Below, one piece after another: positions 18,911 through 29,048 of a DNA stretch of 64,000 nt. The translations under genes and the position numbers were made by a program. The stretch's first letter is position 1. The number at the start of each line of letters is the position of its first letter. The DNA comes from Pseudomonas taeanensis MS-3 (GTDB taxonomy: Bacteria > Pseudomonadota > Gammaproteobacteria > Pseudomonadales > Pseudomonadaceae), in assembly GCF_000498575.2 (NCBI RefSeq), contig NZ_AWSQ01000002.1:775600-839599 (forward strand). The letters are read 5' to 3'. A model generated the notes under the pieces. It was given only the letters and a program-made list of their open reading frames with translations, did not search any database and had not been told where the DNA came from.

Positions 18911-19217
18911 GGCGCGGCAGTGGAGGGGTGATGTCGCTTTCTTTCTCGAAGCCAGGCGGGCTCTTGCCCTGCAGATACCAGGCGAAGGCAATGATTTCGG
19001 CAATGCAGCGATACAACTGTTCGGGAATCGCATCCCCCAGCTCCAATCGCGCCAGCAGGCGCACCAGCTCGGCGTTTTCATAGATAGGCACTTCGTACTC
19101 GCGAGCGATCGCCAGAATGGCTTCCGCCAACTCATCGTCGCCCTTGGCGCTGAGCGTAGGTGCGGACTGTCCGTCATAGGTCAGAGCGATGGCTTGGCGC
19201 GGTGCTTGGCGTTTCAT
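18891..19217 (-). CDS. Orphan FlhB C-terminal-domain protein (FlhX/EscU-YscU-HrcU family)
   Basis: The 108-residue protein resembles only the cytoplasmic C-terminal domain of FlhB after the NPTH cleavage site (AIALTYDGQSAPTLSAKGDDELAEAILAIA..., VPIYENAELVRLLARLELGDAIPEQLYRCIAEIIAFAW). It has no membrane helices and no cleavage motif. Its start overlaps the stop of the upstream FliK-like gene, so both are co-translated. Similar proteins can replace the FlhB C-terminal fragment in Salmonella. Here a full-length flhB is also present. Confidence 0.85.
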   Translation of the reverse strand: MKRQAPRQAIALTYDGQSAPTLSAKGDDELAEAILAIAREYEVPIYENAELVRLLARLELGDAIPEQLYRCIAEIIAFAWYLQGKSPPGFEKESDITPPLPRLNAPQH

Positions 19218-20758
19218 GCGGTTTCGTCGACCCAGCGTTGTTCCAGCGTGGTTCGTGGCCCTTGCGGTGGCGTGCCTAGGCAGCAGGCTAGCTCACCGAC
19301 TTGCAGGCCAGCAGCGCTCAGGCGCTCACGTAAATTGCCCAGTTCAGCGTCAATCAGGCTCACGGTCTGGCTGCGCTCGGCCCATAGCTGGCTGGACAGG
19401 CTGCCACGGAGCAATTGCGCCTGTATGTGCAGCGGCCCCAGGGGCTCCAGTTCGAAGGCCAGTTCTACTCGCCAGAGCATGTCTTTTTGCTCCTGCTTGG
19501 CGTTTTTTTGCGATTCCTCGCGTTGGATCTTCAGCTGTAACGGCACCAGTTCCTGTTGCTGGCGCATCGGCAGTTCCAGTTGCCAGGTGGTGAGCAGGTT
19601 GCCGTCCGGGCCAACCTGGCTCTGGCTGAGGCTGGATAATTGATGGGTCTGCAGGCGCGAGATGGCAGCGGCTGCCAGTTTCAACAGGACCTCAAGATCC
19701 GCTTCTCCTTCCATTCCCTGGAGCAGTCGCGTAGGTAGGGGGAAGGTCAATGCCTGTTGCCGCGCACCAGTCTGGCCAAGGCTGCCCAGCATGTTGCGGG
19801 CGAATGCCGGCAGCGCCTGGGCCATTATCGCGCCGGCGTTTGCCGCGGCCAGCGGTGTACTCGCCGGTAGTGTGGGCAGCAGTTGAGTCACCAAGCGCAG
19901 CAGGTTAGCTTTCAGGTCCGTGGGTAATGCGCTGCCCTGACCGCTGAGCAGTTTGCTTTCAAGGAATAGTCCGCTATTTTCCAAGGCCTGGCCCAAGCCC
20001 TTGGCGCTGCTCAGCTGCGTGGCATCGGGCAGGCCCGCCAGCAGTTTGTCGATGCTGCCGCGTAGGCTGTCGGGCAGTGTTTCCTGGCTGCGCAAGCCTT
20101 GCAAGGCGCTGAACAGGCCGCCGAGCGAGCCTTGGCGACTTTGCTGTGTGGCCAGATGCTGAGTCAGTGCCAGTTGATCCAGGCGTCCACTGAGCGGCAG
20201 GAAGTTCAGCGCCTGACTGCCTTGCACCTGGGCGCTGAGCAAGCTGCCCAGCGGCAGCGGCAGCGGAGTCTCCACGGTCAACTTGCTGCCGGCGAGTGGG
20301 GTGTTCAGCAAATTCACCAGCACCTTGTAGAGGGTCTGCTGCGATTTCGCCTGCACCAGCTGTTCTCGCGCGACGACTTTACCCTGCAGCAGTGTTCCTA
20401 TGGGTAGCTGCTCAAGATCCAGGCTGCTCAGGGTTTTTTCGCCGCCGGTTAGCAGGGAAACGGCCAGACGGGTTTCCGAGAGTGCCGTGACTGCCACTGC
20501 CATGCCCTGAGTCAGCGGGCGCGAACTACTGGCTTGTAGCGTGGCCTGGCGACCATTTTCCAGGGTCAGTTTGAGCATGACCTGGAAGCTGTTTGCCACC
20601 TCTTTCAGGGCCACGACTTCGGCGTTTGCCGTTTCGCCGCTGTTCAGCAGGCCATGCAGTGGCTGCAGCAACTTCAGTGCCAGGTCATTGCTCAATGCAG
20701 TGGGGCGACCACTGGGAGGCGTCGGTGGAACTGGGCGGGAGCTGCTTATTTCGCTCAT
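19214..20758 (-). CDS. FliK-like hook-length control domain protein
   Basis: The 514-residue, Leu/Gln-rich protein has a low-complexity N-terminal two thirds and a C-terminal FliK-type domain (about 385-480: WQLELPMRQQQELVPLQLKIQ..., LGPLHIQAQLLRGSLSSQLWAE, LRERLSAAGLQVGEL). In Pseudomonas the canonical fliK lies upstream of fliLMN, outside this window, so this is probably a second FliK-family protein. It is coupled to the FlhB C-domain gene and divergent from ccmA, suggesting the two act as a pair on export switching. Confidence 0.85.
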   Translation of the reverse strand: MSEISSSRPVPPTPPSGRPTALSNDLALKLLQPLHGLLNSGETANAEVVALKEVANSFQVMLKLTLENGRQATLQASSSRPLTQGMAVAVTALSETRLAVSLLTGGEKTLSSLDLEQLPIGTLLQGKVVAREQLVQAKSQQTLYKVLVNLLNTPLAGSKLTVETPLPLPLGSLLSAQVQGSQALNFLPLSGRLDQLALTQHLATQQSRQGSLGGLFSALQGLRSQETLPDSLRGSIDKLLAGLPDATQLSSAKGLGQALENSGLFLESKLLSGQGSALPTDLKANLLRLVTQLLPTLPASTPLAAANAGAIMAQALPAFARNMLGSLGQTGARQQALTFPLPTRLLQGMEGEADLEVLLKLAAAAISRLQTHQLSSLSQSQVGPDGNLLTTWQLELPMRQQQELVPLQLKIQREESQKNAKQEQKDMLWRVELAFELEPLGPLHIQAQLLRGSLSSQLWAERSQTVSLIDAELGNLRERLSAAGLQVGELACCLGTPPQGPRTTLEQRWVDETA

Positions 20759-20812
20759 GAGTGGGTTACAACCTGTCGAAAATGCTCACTGCGGGGGGCA
20801 GGGTAGGGCATG

Positions 20813-20818
20813 TATAAT
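20813..20818 (+). promoter_or_regulatory. Putative -10 element for the ccm operon
   Basis: A perfect TATAAT at 20813-20818 lies 83 bases upstream of the ccmA start in the divergent fliK-like/ccmA gap. No good -35 box is visible at the proper spacing. Confidence 0.35.
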
Positions 20819-20857
20819 GCCGCCCCGTCCGGGTCGGCTGCGCATTCAACTTGCGTC

Positions 20858-20863
20858 ATTATA
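20858..20863 (-). promoter_or_regulatory. Putative -10 element for the FliK-like/FlhB-like pair
   Basis: On the reverse strand TATAAT reads from 20863 to 20858, 100 bases upstream of the FliK-like start. Together with the forward TATAAT at 20813 this would make the promoters face each other across the gap. No convincing -35 is visible. Confidence 0.3.
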
Positions 20864-20900
20864 GCGGCCGGGGCACTGCCGACTTGAACCGCTTTTAGGT

Positions 20901-21545
20901 ATGCATGCCGTGACCAGTCCCCTTCTCGAAGCCATAGCGCTCGCTTGTGAGCGAGATTGGCGCATGCTCTTCGAGCAGCTGCAGCTGCGCCTGACGGCAG
21001 GCGAAATGCTGCAAGTCTCAGGCCCTAATGGCAGTGGAAAAACCAGTCTACTACGCTTGCTCGCCGGGTTGATGCAACCCACCGCCGGTGAGATTCGCTT
21101 GAATGGCCAACCCTTGAACGGGCAGCGTGCCGAACTGGCGCGCAATCTGGTGTGGATCGGCCATGCGGCGGGCATCAAGGGCTTGCTCAGTGCCGAAGAA
21201 AACCTCGCCTGGCTCTGCGCCTTGCATCGCCCAGCCGAGCGCACAGCCATTTGGCAGGCACTGGGGGCGGTTGGCCTGCGCGGCTTCGAAGATGTGCCGT
21301 GCCATACCCTGTCCGCCGGTCAGCAGCGCCGGGTCGCTCTGGCCCGTTTGTACCTGGAAGGGCCGCCGTTATGGATTCTCGATGAGCCGTTCACCGCGCT
21401 CGATAAACAGGCCGTGGCCCAGTTGGAAGCGCATCTGGCGCGGCATTGCCAGCAGGGCGGCCTGGTCGTGTTGACCACCCACCATACGCTGTCGGTCAAG
21501 CCCGCCGGATACCGTGAGCTCGATTTGGGGCTGCGCGTCGCATGA
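20901..21545 (+). CDS. ccmA: CcmA haem exporter ATP-binding subunit
   Basis: CcmA is the ATPase of the CcmAB(C) complex that releases holo-CcmE during cytochrome c maturation. The 214-residue ABC ATPase has Walker [10 protein letters not shown] (about 38-46), the signature [14 protein letters not shown], Walker B LWILDEP, and the H-loop histidine in LTTHH. The start is ATG 20901. GTG 20910 is an alternative. It overlaps ccmB by 4 bases and opens the ccm operon. Confidence 0.96.
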   Translation: MHAVTSPLLEAIALACERDWRMLFEQLQLRLTAGEMLQVSGPNGSGKTSLLRLLAGLMQPTAGEIRLNGQPLNGQRAELARNLVWIGHAAGIKGLLSAEENLAWLCALHRPAERTAIWQALGAVGLRGFEDVPCHTLSAGQQRRVALARLYLEGPPLWILDEPFTALDKQAVAQLEAHLARHCQQGGLVVLTTHHTLSVKPAGYRELDLGLRVA

Positions 21546-22213
21546 GCAATGTCTTTAGCCTGTTACTGGTTCGCGAGGCGCGCCTGTTGTTTCGCCGTCC
21601 GGCCGAGCTGGCCAATCCGCTGGTGTTTTTCGCCATCGTGATTGCCCTGTTCCCGTTAGCCGTGGGCCCGCAGACGCAGTTGTTGCAAACCCTTTCACCC
21701 GGTTTGATATGGGTTGCGGCGCTGTTGGCCGTACTGCTCTCACTGGACGGCTTGTTTCGCAGCGATTTCGAGGATGGCTCGCTGGAGCAGTGGGTCCTTT
21801 CGCCGCACCCCCTGCCTCTTCTGGTGTTGGCCAAGGTGCTGGCACACTGGTTGTTTTCCGGATTGGCCCTGGTCCTGCTGGCGCCGTTGCTGGCTTTGAT
21901 GCTCGGGCTGCCAGGGCGCTGCCTGCCAGTTCTGTTGCTCTCGCTATTGCTGGGCACGCCGGTGTTGAGCCTGTTAGGTGCCGTGGGTGCGGCGCTGACC
22001 GTCGGCCTTAAGCGCGGCGGCCTGTTGCTGGCATTGCTGATCTTGCCGCTGTACATCCCGGTGCTGATTCTCGGCAGCGGTGCGTTACAAGCCTCTCTGC
22101 AAGGATTGCCGACGCTTGGCCACCTGTTGTGGCTGGCCAGTCTCGCCGTTTTGGCGGTGACCTTGACACCTTTTGCAATCGCCGCGGGTCTTACGATTAG
22201 CGTGGCTGAGTAG
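21542..22213 (+). CDS. ccmB: CcmB haem exporter membrane subunit
   Basis: CcmB is the integral membrane partner of CcmA. The 223-residue protein has six predicted helices, opening [25 protein letters not shown], typical of the family, with the [19 protein letters not shown] loop. Its ATG overlaps the ccmA stop. ccmC follows after about 80 bases. Confidence 0.96.
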   Translation: MSNVFSLLLVREARLLFRRPAELANPLVFFAIVIALFPLAVGPQTQLLQTLSPGLIWVAALLAVLLSLDGLFRSDFEDGSLEQWVLSPHPLPLLVLAKVLAHWLFSGLALVLLAPLLALMLGLPGRCLPVLLLSLLLGTPVLSLLGAVGAALTVGLKRGGLLLALLILPLYIPVLILGSGALQASLQGLPTLGHLLWLASLAVLAVTLTPFAIAAGLTISVAE

Positions 22214-22293
22214 ATAATAAGCCTGATGATGCAGGTGGCCCTGAGCGCGGGTGAAGCGTGCGGTGGTTAGCTGAACAACTGATGAGAGACCTG

Positions 22294-23055
22294 ATGAACT
22301 GGACGTGGTTTCACAAGCTGGGTTCGCCCAAGTGGTTTTACCAGATCAGCGGCAGCTGGTTGCCCTGGTTGGCCATCGCCGCCGGGGTGCTGTTGACTGT
22401 GGGTCTGGTCTGGGGCCTGGCCTTCGCGCCTGCCGATTATCAGCAGGGCAATAGTTTCCGGATCATCTATATCCATGTGCCGGCGGCATTTCTGGCCCAG
22501 TCGATCTACGTCATGCTGGCCGTGGCAGGTGTGGTGGGCATGGTGTGGAAGATGAAAATCGCCGATGTCGCCGTACAGCAGGCTGCACCGATTGGCGCCT
22601 GGATGACGGTGATCGCCCTGGTCACCGGGGCCATCTGGGGCAAGCCAACCTGGGGCACCTACTGGGTGTGGGATGCGCGTCTGACTTCGATGCTGATTCT
22701 ACTGTTCCTGTATTTCGGCGTGATTGCCCTGGCGCAGGCCATCAGCAACCGCGACAGCGCAGCCAAGGCCTGTGCGGTGCTGGCCATTGTCGGGGTGATC
22801 AATATCCCGATCATCAAGTACTCGGTGGAGTGGTGGAACACCCTGCACCAACCGGCCAGCTTCAGCGTGATCGAGCGGCCGACGATGCCGGTGGAAATGT
22901 GGCTGCCGCTGCTGATCATGGTGCTGGGCTTCTACTGTTTCTTCGGTGCCGTGCTGCTGCTGCGTATGCGTCTCGAAGTGCTCAAGCGCGAGGCGCGCAG
23001 TAGCTGGGTCAGGGACGAAGTGACGAAAACGCTGAACGCAGAGGTGGTGCGATGA
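22294..23055 (+). CDS. ccmC: CcmC haem-handling protein
   Basis: CcmC loads haem onto CcmE at the periplasmic face. The 253-residue, six-helix protein contains the tryptophan-rich WWD-type segment [15 protein letters not shown] and haem-ligating histidines ([19 protein letters not shown]). ATG 22294 ([14 protein letters not shown]) matches the family start. Earlier in-frame starts at 22258 and 22282 add no conserved residues. It overlaps ccmD by 4 bases. Confidence 0.96.
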   Translation: MNWTWFHKLGSPKWFYQISGSWLPWLAIAAGVLLTVGLVWGLAFAPADYQQGNSFRIIYIHVPAAFLAQSIYVMLAVAGVVGMVWKMKIADVAVQQAAPIGAWMTVIALVTGAIWGKPTWGTYWVWDARLTSMLILLFLYFGVIALAQAISNRDSAAKACAVLAIVGVINIPIIKYSVEWWNTLHQPASFSVIERPTMPVEMWLPLLIMVLGFYCFFGAVLLLRMRLEVLKREARSSWVRDEVTKTLNAEVVR

Positions 23056-23228
23056 GCTTTGCCTCCTTCGGTGAGTTTCTCGCCATGGGTAACCATGGCG
23101 CCTATGTCTGGTCCGCCTACGCCATCAGTGTGGCGGTGCTGGCCATCAACGTCGCGCTGCCGCTGATGGCGCGGCGCCGTTATTTGCAAGAAGAGGCGCG
23201 TCGTTTGCGTCGGGAGGCTCAGCAGTGA
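23052..23228 (+). CDS. ccmD: CcmD haem exporter small subunit
   Basis: A 58-residue frame from ATG 23052 (overlapping the ccmC stop) to TGA 23226-23228 reads [20 protein letters not shown] with one membrane helix and a basic, charged tail ([18 protein letters not shown]). This is the usual size and layout of CcmD, which stabilises the CcmABC-CcmE complex. It overlaps the GTG start of ccmE. Confidence 0.93.
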   Translation: MSFASFGEFLAMGNHGAYVWSAYAISVAVLAINVALPLMARRRYLQEEARRLRREAQQ

Positions 23229-23692
23229 ATCCGGTGCGCAAAAAACGTTTATTCATCGTCCTGGCGATCCTCGCCGGCTTCGGCATCGCTCTGGCCCTGG
23301 CGCTCAGCGCCTTGCAACAGAACATCAACCTGTTCTACTCGCCGACTCAGATCGCTAATGGTGAGGCGCCACAAGGCACGCGGATTCGCGCCGGAGGCAT
23401 GGTGGAAATGGGCTCGGTGAAGCGTTCCGGCGACTCGCTGGAAACCGATTTCGTGGTCACCGACGGCGTGAAGAGCGTGACCATCCGCTACAGCGGCATC
23501 CTCCCGGATCTGTTTCGCGAGGGGCAGGGCATAGTCGCCATGGGCAAGTTGGATGCACAGGGGCTGCTGGTCGCCGATGAAGTGCTGGCCAAGCACGACG
23601 AAAACTACATGCCGCCGGAGGTCATGCAGGCCTTGGAACAGAGCGGCATGAAAGCGCAGTACCAGAACGGCAAGCAGGGGGGCGCAGAATGA
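23225..23692 (+). CDS. ccmE: CcmE haem chaperone
   Basis: CcmE covalently binds haem in the periplasm and passes it to CcmF. The 155-residue protein has an N-terminal anchor ([23 protein letters not shown]), an OB-fold domain ([15 protein letters not shown]), and the haem-binding His124 with Tyr128 in [12 protein letters not shown]. The start is GTG 23225, overlapping ccmD. It overlaps ccmF by 4 bases. Confidence 0.97.
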   Translation: MNPVRKKRLFIVLAILAGFGIALALALSALQQNINLFYSPTQIANGEAPQGTRIRAGGMVEMGSVKRSGDSLETDFVVTDGVKSVTIRYSGILPDLFREGQGIVAMGKLDAQGLLVADEVLAKHDENYMPPEVMQALEQSGMKAQYQNGKQGGAE

Positions 23693-25662
23693 TTCCCGAA
23701 CTCGGCCATCTGGCGATGATCCTGGCCCTGTGCCTGACCCTGGTCCAGGCCACCCTGCCATTGATCGGTGCCTGGCGCGGCGACCGGCAGTGGATGAGCC
23801 TGGCGCAACCGGCGGCGTGGGGGCAGTTCGCCTTCCTGCTGTTCGCCTTTCTCTGCCTGACCTATGCCTTCATGGTCGACGACTTTTCCGTCGCTTACGT
23901 GGCCAGCAACTCCAACAGCGCTTTGCCCTGGTTCTACAAGTTCAGTGCGGTGTGGGGCGCCCATGAAGGCTCGCTGCTGCTCTGGGCGTTGATCCTGGCC
24001 GGCTGGACCTTTGCCGTCTCGATCTTTTCGCGGCAGCTGCCCGAAGAGATGCTGGCCCGGGTACTGGGGGTCATGGGCATGATCAGTGTCGGCTTTCTGC
24101 TGTTCCTGATCGTCACCTCCAACCCCTTCGCGCGTCTGTTGCCGAATACCCCGCTGGATGGTCGCGACCTCAACCCGCTGTTGCAGGACTTCGGCCTGAT
24201 CATTCATCCGCCGATGCTTTACATGGGTTACGTCGGCTTTTCCGTGGCCTTCTCGTTCGCCATCGCCGCGTTGCTCGGCGGCAAGCTGGATGCCGCCTGG
24301 GCGCGCTGGTCGCGGCCCTGGACCATAGTCGCCTGGGCCTTTCTCGGCATCGGCATTGCCTTGGGCTCCTGGTGGGCCTATTACGAGCTGGGCTGGGGTG
24401 GCTGGTGGTTCTGGGATCCGGTGGAGAACGCCTCGTTCATGCCCTGGCTGGTCGGCACCGCGTTGATCCACTCCCTTGCCGTCACCGAGAAACGTGGGGT
24501 ATTCAAGAGCTGGACCGTGCTGCTGGCCATCGCCGCGTTCTCCCTGAGCCTGCTCGGTACCTTCCTCGTGCGCTCCGGGGTGCTGACCTCGGTGCATGCC
24601 TTCGCCACCGATCCGGCGCGGGGCGTGTTCATCCTGGCGTTTTTGTTGCTTGTGGTGGGCGGCTCACTGACCCTGTTCGCCATTCGCGCGCCGGTGGTCA
24701 AGAGCCAGGTTGGCTTCGCCCTGAAGTCGCGGGAAACCCTGTTGCTGGTTAATAACCTGATTCTGATAGTCGCGGCGGCGATGATTCTGCTCGGTACCCT
24801 CTACCCCTTGGTGCTGGATGCGCTGACCGGTGCCAAGCTGTCGGTCGGCCCGCCGTACTTCAATGCGCTGTTCGTGCCGCTGATGGGACTGCTGATGGCG
24901 ATGATCGCGCTCGGTGTCATCGTGCGCTGGAAAGATACCCCGCTGCAGTGGTTGTTGGGCATGTTGACCCCAGTGCTGCTGGGTAGCGTGGCCTTGGCTG
25001 TGGTGGCGACCCTGATGGTTGGTGATTTCAACTGGGCGGTACTGGGCGTTTGTCTGTTGGCCGCTTGGGTGGTGTTGGCCGGCGTCCGCGACATCGTCGA
25101 CAAGACGCGGCACAAGGGCCTGCTCAAAGGTCTTCCGGGGCTGGGGCGCAGCTACTGGGCCATGCAGCTGGCGCATTTCGGTATGGCCGTGTGCGCTCTG
25201 GGGGTGATTCTCACCAGTATGGGCAGCTTCGAGCGCGACATGCGCATGGCGCCGGGCGATTCGGTCGAACTGGGCGGTTACCAGTTCATCTTCGAGGGCG
25301 CCAAGCACCGTGAGGGGCCTAACTTCACTGCAGACAGAGGTACGGTGCGCGTGCTGGAAGACGGCGAACAAATTGCCCTGCTGCACCCAGAGAAACGTAT
25401 GTATACCGTGCAGCAGTCGGTGATGACCGAGGCGGCCATCGACGCCGGTTTTACCCGCGATTTGTTCGTCGCCCTGGGTGAACCCTTGGATAACGGTGCC
25501 TGGGCCGTGCGCGTGCACATCAAACCCTTCGTCCGCTGGATCTGGCTGGGCGCCCTGCTGATGGGCTTAGGCGGCTTCCTCGCGGCCAGCGACAAGCGTT
25601 ATCGCATGAAAGTGAAGACCCGGGTGCGCGACGCACTGGGCATGGCCGGAGCACAGGCATGA
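23689..25662 (+). CDS. ccmF: CcmF haem lyase
   Basis: CcmF attaches haem to apocytochrome c together with CcmH/CcmI. The 657-residue polytopic protein has many helices and the WWD signature [18 protein letters not shown] (about 235-252), flanked by conserved histidines ([23 protein letters not shown]). The start ATG overlaps the ccmE stop and the end overlaps dsbE. Confidence 0.97.
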   Translation: MIPELGHLAMILALCLTLVQATLPLIGAWRGDRQWMSLAQPAAWGQFAFLLFAFLCLTYAFMVDDFSVAYVASNSNSALPWFYKFSAVWGAHEGSLLLWALILAGWTFAVSIFSRQLPEEMLARVLGVMGMISVGFLLFLIVTSNPFARLLPNTPLDGRDLNPLLQDFGLIIHPPMLYMGYVGFSVAFSFAIAALLGGKLDAAWARWSRPWTIVAWAFLGIGIALGSWWAYYELGWGGWWFWDPVENASFMPWLVGTALIHSLAVTEKRGVFKSWTVLLAIAAFSLSLLGTFLVRSGVLTSVHAFATDPARGVFILAFLLLVVGGSLTLFAIRAPVVKSQVGFALKSRETLLLVNNLILIVAAAMILLGTLYPLVLDALTGAKLSVGPPYFNALFVPLMGLLMAMIALGVIVRWKDTPLQWLLGMLTPVLLGSVALAVVATLMVGDFNWAVLGVCLLAAWVVLAGVRDIVDKTRHKGLLKGLPGLGRSYWAMQLAHFGMAVCALGVILTSMGSFERDMRMAPGDSVELGGYQFIFEGAKHREGPNFTADRGTVRVLEDGEQIALLHPEKRMYTVQQSVMTEAAIDAGFTRDLFVALGEPLDNGAWAVRVHIKPFVRWIWLGALLMGLGGFLAASDKRYRMKVKTRVRDALGMAGAQA

Positions 25663-26195
25663 AACGACTGATCCTACTGTTGCCGCTGGCGATCTTTCTG
25701 GCCGTTGCGCTGTTTCTCTATCGTGGGCTGTTCCTCGACCCGTCCGAGTTGCCTTCGGCATTGATCGATAAGCCAGTTCCGGCATTTTCCCTGCCGGCGG
25801 TATTGGACGACGGAGTCATTACTCAGGATGACCTGAAAGGTAAGCCGGCGCTGGTTAACGTCTGGGCCACCTGGTGTGTGTCCTGCCGGGTAGAACACCC
25901 GGTGCTGAATAAGTTGGCGGAGCGCGGCGTGGTCATCCATGGCATCAACTACAAGGACGACAATGCCGATGCACAGAAATGGCTGCAGGAGTTCCACAAC
26001 CCCTACCAGCTGAATATCAACGACGAGCAGGGGAGCCTGGGCCTGAATCTGGGCGTGTATGGCGCGCCGGAGACCTTTCTTATCGATAAGGACGGGATCA
26101 TTCGCCATAAGTTCGTCGGAGTGATAGACGAGCGTGTCTGGCGCGAACAGCTGGCGCCGCTGTATCAAGGCCTGGTAGACGAGGCGGAGCAATGA
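25659..26195 (+). CDS. dsbE: DsbE/CcmG thiol:disulfide oxidoreductase
   Basis: This membrane-anchored thioredoxin reduces the haem-binding cysteines of apocytochrome c. The 178-residue protein has an N-terminal helix (LILLLPLAIFLAVALFLY), the active site WATWCVSCRVEHP (Cys at about 74 and 77), the family GVYGAPETFLID cis-Pro segment and an acidic groove. It sits between ccmF and ccmH with 4-base overlaps on both sides. Confidence 0.96.
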   Translation: MKRLILLLPLAIFLAVALFLYRGLFLDPSELPSALIDKPVPAFSLPAVLDDGVITQDDLKGKPALVNVWATWCVSCRVEHPVLNKLAERGVVIHGINYKDDNADAQKWLQEFHNPYQLNINDEQGSLGLNLGVYGAPETFLIDKDGIIRHKFVGVIDERVWREQLAPLYQGLVDEAEQ

Positions 26196-26677
26196 AACGC
26201 TGGTTGGCGGTCGCCATACTCGGCCTGAGTCTGATCGGCGTGACGCAGGCGGCTATCGATACCTATGAGTTCGCCGACGAGGCTGAGCGCACGCGCTTCC
26301 GTCAACTGACCCAGGAGCTGCGGTGCCCCAAGTGCCAGAACCAGGACATCGCCGACTCCAACGCACCGATCGCTACCGACCTGCGCCGGGAAATCTTCCG
26401 CATGCTCGGCGAAGGGCAGAGCAACGAGCAGATTGTCGAGTTCATGGTCGATCGCTACGGCGAGTTCGTCCGCTACAAGCCGGCACTGAATGCCCGCACC
26501 TTGCTGCTGTGGTACGGCCCCGCAGGCTTGTTGGTGGGTGGTTTCGTGCTGCTCGGGGTGATCGTGTTACGCCACCGTAGCAAGAAGACTAGCGGGGGCA
26601 GCGGTCTCTCGACAGATGAGCAGCAGCGCCTCGATGCCCTGTTAAAACAAGCGCCTTTGGATAAGAAAGAGCAATGA
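26192..26677 (+). CDS. ccmH: CcmH cytochrome c maturation thioredoxin-like protein
   Basis: CcmH (CycL) presents or reduces the CXXCH motif of apocytochrome c. The 161-residue protein has a signal peptide ([20 protein letters not shown]), the active [19 protein letters not shown] motif, the [15 protein letters not shown] segment, and a C-terminal membrane helix at about 106-126. It overlaps dsbE and ccmI by 4 bases each. Confidence 0.96.
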   Translation: MKRWLAVAILGLSLIGVTQAAIDTYEFADEAERTRFRQLTQELRCPKCQNQDIADSNAPIATDLRREIFRMLGEGQSNEQIVEFMVDRYGEFVRYKPALNARTLLLWYGPAGLLVGGFVLLGVIVLRHRSKKTSGGSGLSTDEQQRLDALLKQAPLDKKEQ

Positions 26678-27885
26678 TCGAATTTTGGCTATCCGCCGGC
26701 CTGCTGTTGCTGGCTGCCCTGGCTTTTCTGCTGATTCCGCTGCTGCGAGGGCGCAACGCCCAGGCCGAGGAAGACCGCACGGCGCTCAATGTCACGCTGT
26801 ATCAGGAGCGTGTGCAAGAGCTGGAGGGCGAGCACCAGGCCGGCATCCTCAGCGCCGCGCAACTGCAAGCCGGTCGCGATGATGCGGCGCGCGAGTTGTT
26901 GACCGACACCGCCGGTGCCGAGGTCGGCGGCAAGGTCGGCGTATTGGGTCGCAAGGTGCCACTGACGGCCGCCTTGCTGATGCCGTTGCTGGGTTACGGG
27001 CTGTATCTGCATTGGGGGGCTATCGACGATGTCGAGCGTGCGCGCACCTTCGCCGAACAACCGCAAAGCATCGAGGAGATGACCGCACGCCTGGAGGCCT
27101 CGGTACAGGACAATCCCGAGTCCGCCGAGGGCTGGTACTTCCTTGGTCGCACTTATATGGCCCAGGAGCGTGCTGGCGAGGCGGCCAAGGCCTTCGAGCG
27201 TGCGGTGGGCATTGCCGGGCGCGAGCCGGAGCTACTCGGCCAGTGGGCACAGGCGCTGTATTTCGCCGGCAGCAAGCAGTGGACGGAACAGCTGCAGGCA
27301 CTCACCGATGAGGCGCTGAAGGCCGATCCGGCGGAAGCCACCAGCCTCGGTCTGCTTGGCATTGCCGCCTATGAAAGCGAACGTTTCGCGGAGGCCATCG
27401 GTTTCTGGGAGCGTTTGGTTGCCGTGCTGCCGGAACAGGATCCTTCACGTCAGGCGATTCTGGGTGGTATCGCGCGGGCGCGCGAACAGCTCGACCCGCA
27501 GGCGGCAACGCAAGCGCCGCCAGCCGCGACAAGCGCGCGTGGCCTGACCATCCAGGTCGATCTGGCCGCGGCGCTGAAAGACCAGGTACAGCCGAGCGAC
27601 AGCGTGTTCATCTTCGCCCGCGCCACCTCGGGGCCGCCTATGCCCTTGGCGGTCAAGCGTCTGACCGTGGCCGATCTGCCGGCGGAGGTCAACTTGTCGG
27701 ATAGTGACGCGATGATGCCGCAGTTGAAACTCTCGGGTTTCGCCCAGGTGCAGCTGGTGGCGCGTATTTCCCGTAGCGGCAATGCCACCGCTGGCGAATG
27801 GGTCGGCCGCAGCCAGCCGCTGGCCAGCAGCGTCACCGAGCCGCAGCAACTGACCATCGACACCGCGGACGGGCCTGCGCAATGA
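26674..27885 (+). CDS. ccmI: CcmI (CycH) apocytochrome c chaperone
   Basis: CcmI binds the C-terminus of apocytochrome c and delivers it to CcmFH. The 403-residue protein has two N-terminal membrane helices (about 3-23 and 92-112), a TPR region ([27 protein letters not shown]..., about 147-260), and a C-terminal beta-rich domain (about 280-400). Its stop overlaps the start of a small lipoprotein gene. Confidence 0.94.
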   Translation: MIEFWLSAGLLLLAALAFLLIPLLRGRNAQAEEDRTALNVTLYQERVQELEGEHQAGILSAAQLQAGRDDAARELLTDTAGAEVGGKVGVLGRKVPLTAALLMPLLGYGLYLHWGAIDDVERARTFAEQPQSIEEMTARLEASVQDNPESAEGWYFLGRTYMAQERAGEAAKAFERAVGIAGREPELLGQWAQALYFAGSKQWTEQLQALTDEALKADPAEATSLGLLGIAAYESERFAEAIGFWERLVAVLPEQDPSRQAILGGIARAREQLDPQAATQAPPAATSARGLTIQVDLAAALKDQVQPSDSVFIFARATSGPPMPLAVKRLTVADLPAEVNLSDSDAMMPQLKLSGFAQVQLVARISRSGNATAGEWVGRSQPLASSVTEPQQLTIDTADGPAQ

Positions 27886-28211
27886 ATGCACTGAACAAGT
27901 TGCTGCCAATCGCCGCGGCCATTGCCCTGCTCGGTCTCGCAGGGTGCGCGGTGCAGAGCACGGCGCCGATCAGTCAGCCATCGGTGAGCAAGTCCCACCC
28001 GCGCTATGCGCCGCCACCCGGCGTGCAAAGCCACTGGGACGGCAGCCTGGGGGTGTATGTGGTGGAAGGCTCGCGTGACCTGTATTACCGCGAGCGCACC
28101 TACTATCGCTGGAGCAACGGCTGGAACTGGGCGACCAGTGCGCAAGGCCCCTGGCAATCGACCGACAGCGGCGGTGTGCCGCCGGGCCTGTATCGCCGCT
28201 ACGCGCAGTAA
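27882..28211 (+). CDS. Small lipoprotein coupled to ccmI
   Basis: The 109-residue protein starts at ATG 27882, overlapping the ccmI stop. It has a lipoprotein signal peptide with lipobox LAGC (lipidated Cys at residue 22). The mature part is rich in Pro, Tyr and Trp and carries [30 protein letters not shown] do not recognise a characterised family. Overlap with ccmI suggests co-expression with cytochrome c maturation, but a role there is unproven. Confidence 0.8.
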   Translation: MNALNKLLPIAAAIALLGLAGCAVQSTAPISQPSVSKSHPRYAPPPGVQSHWDGSLGVYVVEGSRDLYYRERTYYRWSNGWNWATSAQGPWQSTDSGGVPPGLYRRYAQ

Positions 28212-28257
28212 ATGCAGAGCCCTACAACCGGCTAATGCCGGTAAAGGTTCTCAGCGA

Positions 28258-28299
28258 GTAGCCCAGATGAAATCCGGGCCCGGATTTCATCTGGGCTAC
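28258..28299. repeat. 42-bp perfect palindrome, REP-like/terminator
   Basis: GTAGCCCAGATGAAATCCGG... at 28258-28278 is exactly mirrored at 28279-28299, giving a 21-bp perfect inverted repeat with no spacer. It lies 46 bases after the lipoprotein stop, in the 252-base gap before the convergent TmpB-like gene. Similar GTAGCCC...ATGAAATCCGGG palindromes are dispersed in Pseudomonas genomes. It could stop transcription from both sides. Confidence 0.7.
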
Positions 28300-28463
28300 G
28301 GTTTCTGTCGTGCCTCGATAATTCCTTTCGTCCTACCTGTGGCTCGCGCGCTGACAGTTGTTGGCAGATATAAGGGCTGCGTGGGTGCTGTGGGGAGCTC
28401 CCCGCCGCGAACCTCTCAGAGGCCACGTATTGGATGCGGGGTCGGGTCAGTCTGACGAGGTGC

Positions 28464-29048
28464 TCAGGTCAGTGAGTATTCCTCACCTATCACGGCCGGA
28501 TCGAACGGTTTTCTGCTGAAAATACGCCGCACCATGGGGGCGAAGTGCTCCAGGTTCGGTGTCGGGTAGGCGGGATCGAATGACGCCTGGTCCCACTTTT
28601 CGCAGAAATCCACGCATAGCTGGTAGGCAGGATGGTCCTTGTAACGATCCCGCTCGTTGCGATCGCCGTCGAAATGATGCGCGTAATAGTAATTCTGGAA
28701 TAGCCCGTGGTGATGCAGCACCCAGGTGACTTCGGAGCGGACATAGGGCCTGATGACCGAGGCCGCCAATTGCGAGTGGTTATAGGGCGCGAGTTCGTCA
28801 CCTATATCGTGAATCAAGGCCCCAACGATCATTTCCTCGTCCGCGCCAGCAGCCTCGGCTCGGGCAGCTGACTGTAGCGAGTGTTCCAGTCGGCTTAGCT
28901 GATAACCGCTCAGGCTATGTTGCAGGTCACTCAGGGCCTTGAGAATTCGCTCTGGCAATGCCTGGTTGAATTCCGATTCCAGACGGTCAAGGAAGTGGTA
29001 TTCCTCACGCGTGCCATCTTTCATCTGGGTAAATTTCACACTGTTCAT
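28464..29048 (-). CDS. TmpB/PhnZ-like HD-domain mixed-valent diiron oxygenase
   Basis: The 194-residue protein is an HD-domain oxygenase of the PhnZ/TmpB type. Predicted diiron ligands are in place: His56 (RLEHSLQ), His80-Asp81 (LIHDIGDELAPYNH), a His cluster at 112-114 (WVLHHHGLF), and an Asp near 153-158 (WDQASFDP). TmpB cleaves the C-P bond of 1-hydroxy-2-(trimethylammonio)ethylphosphonate, giving glycine betaine and phosphate. Overlap of one base with the TmpA-like gene argues for this pathway rather than simple phosphohydrolysis. The exact substrate is inferred. Confidence 0.75.
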   Translation of the reverse strand: MNSVKFTQMKDGTREEYHFLDRLESEFNQALPERILKALSDLQHSLSGYQLSRLEHSLQSAARAEAAGADEEMIVGALIHDIGDELAPYNHSQLAASVIRPYVRSEVTWVLHHHGLFQNYYYAHHFDGDRNERDRYKDHPAYQLCVDFCEKWDQASFDPAYPTPNLEHFAPMVRRIFSRKPFDPAVIGEEYSLT

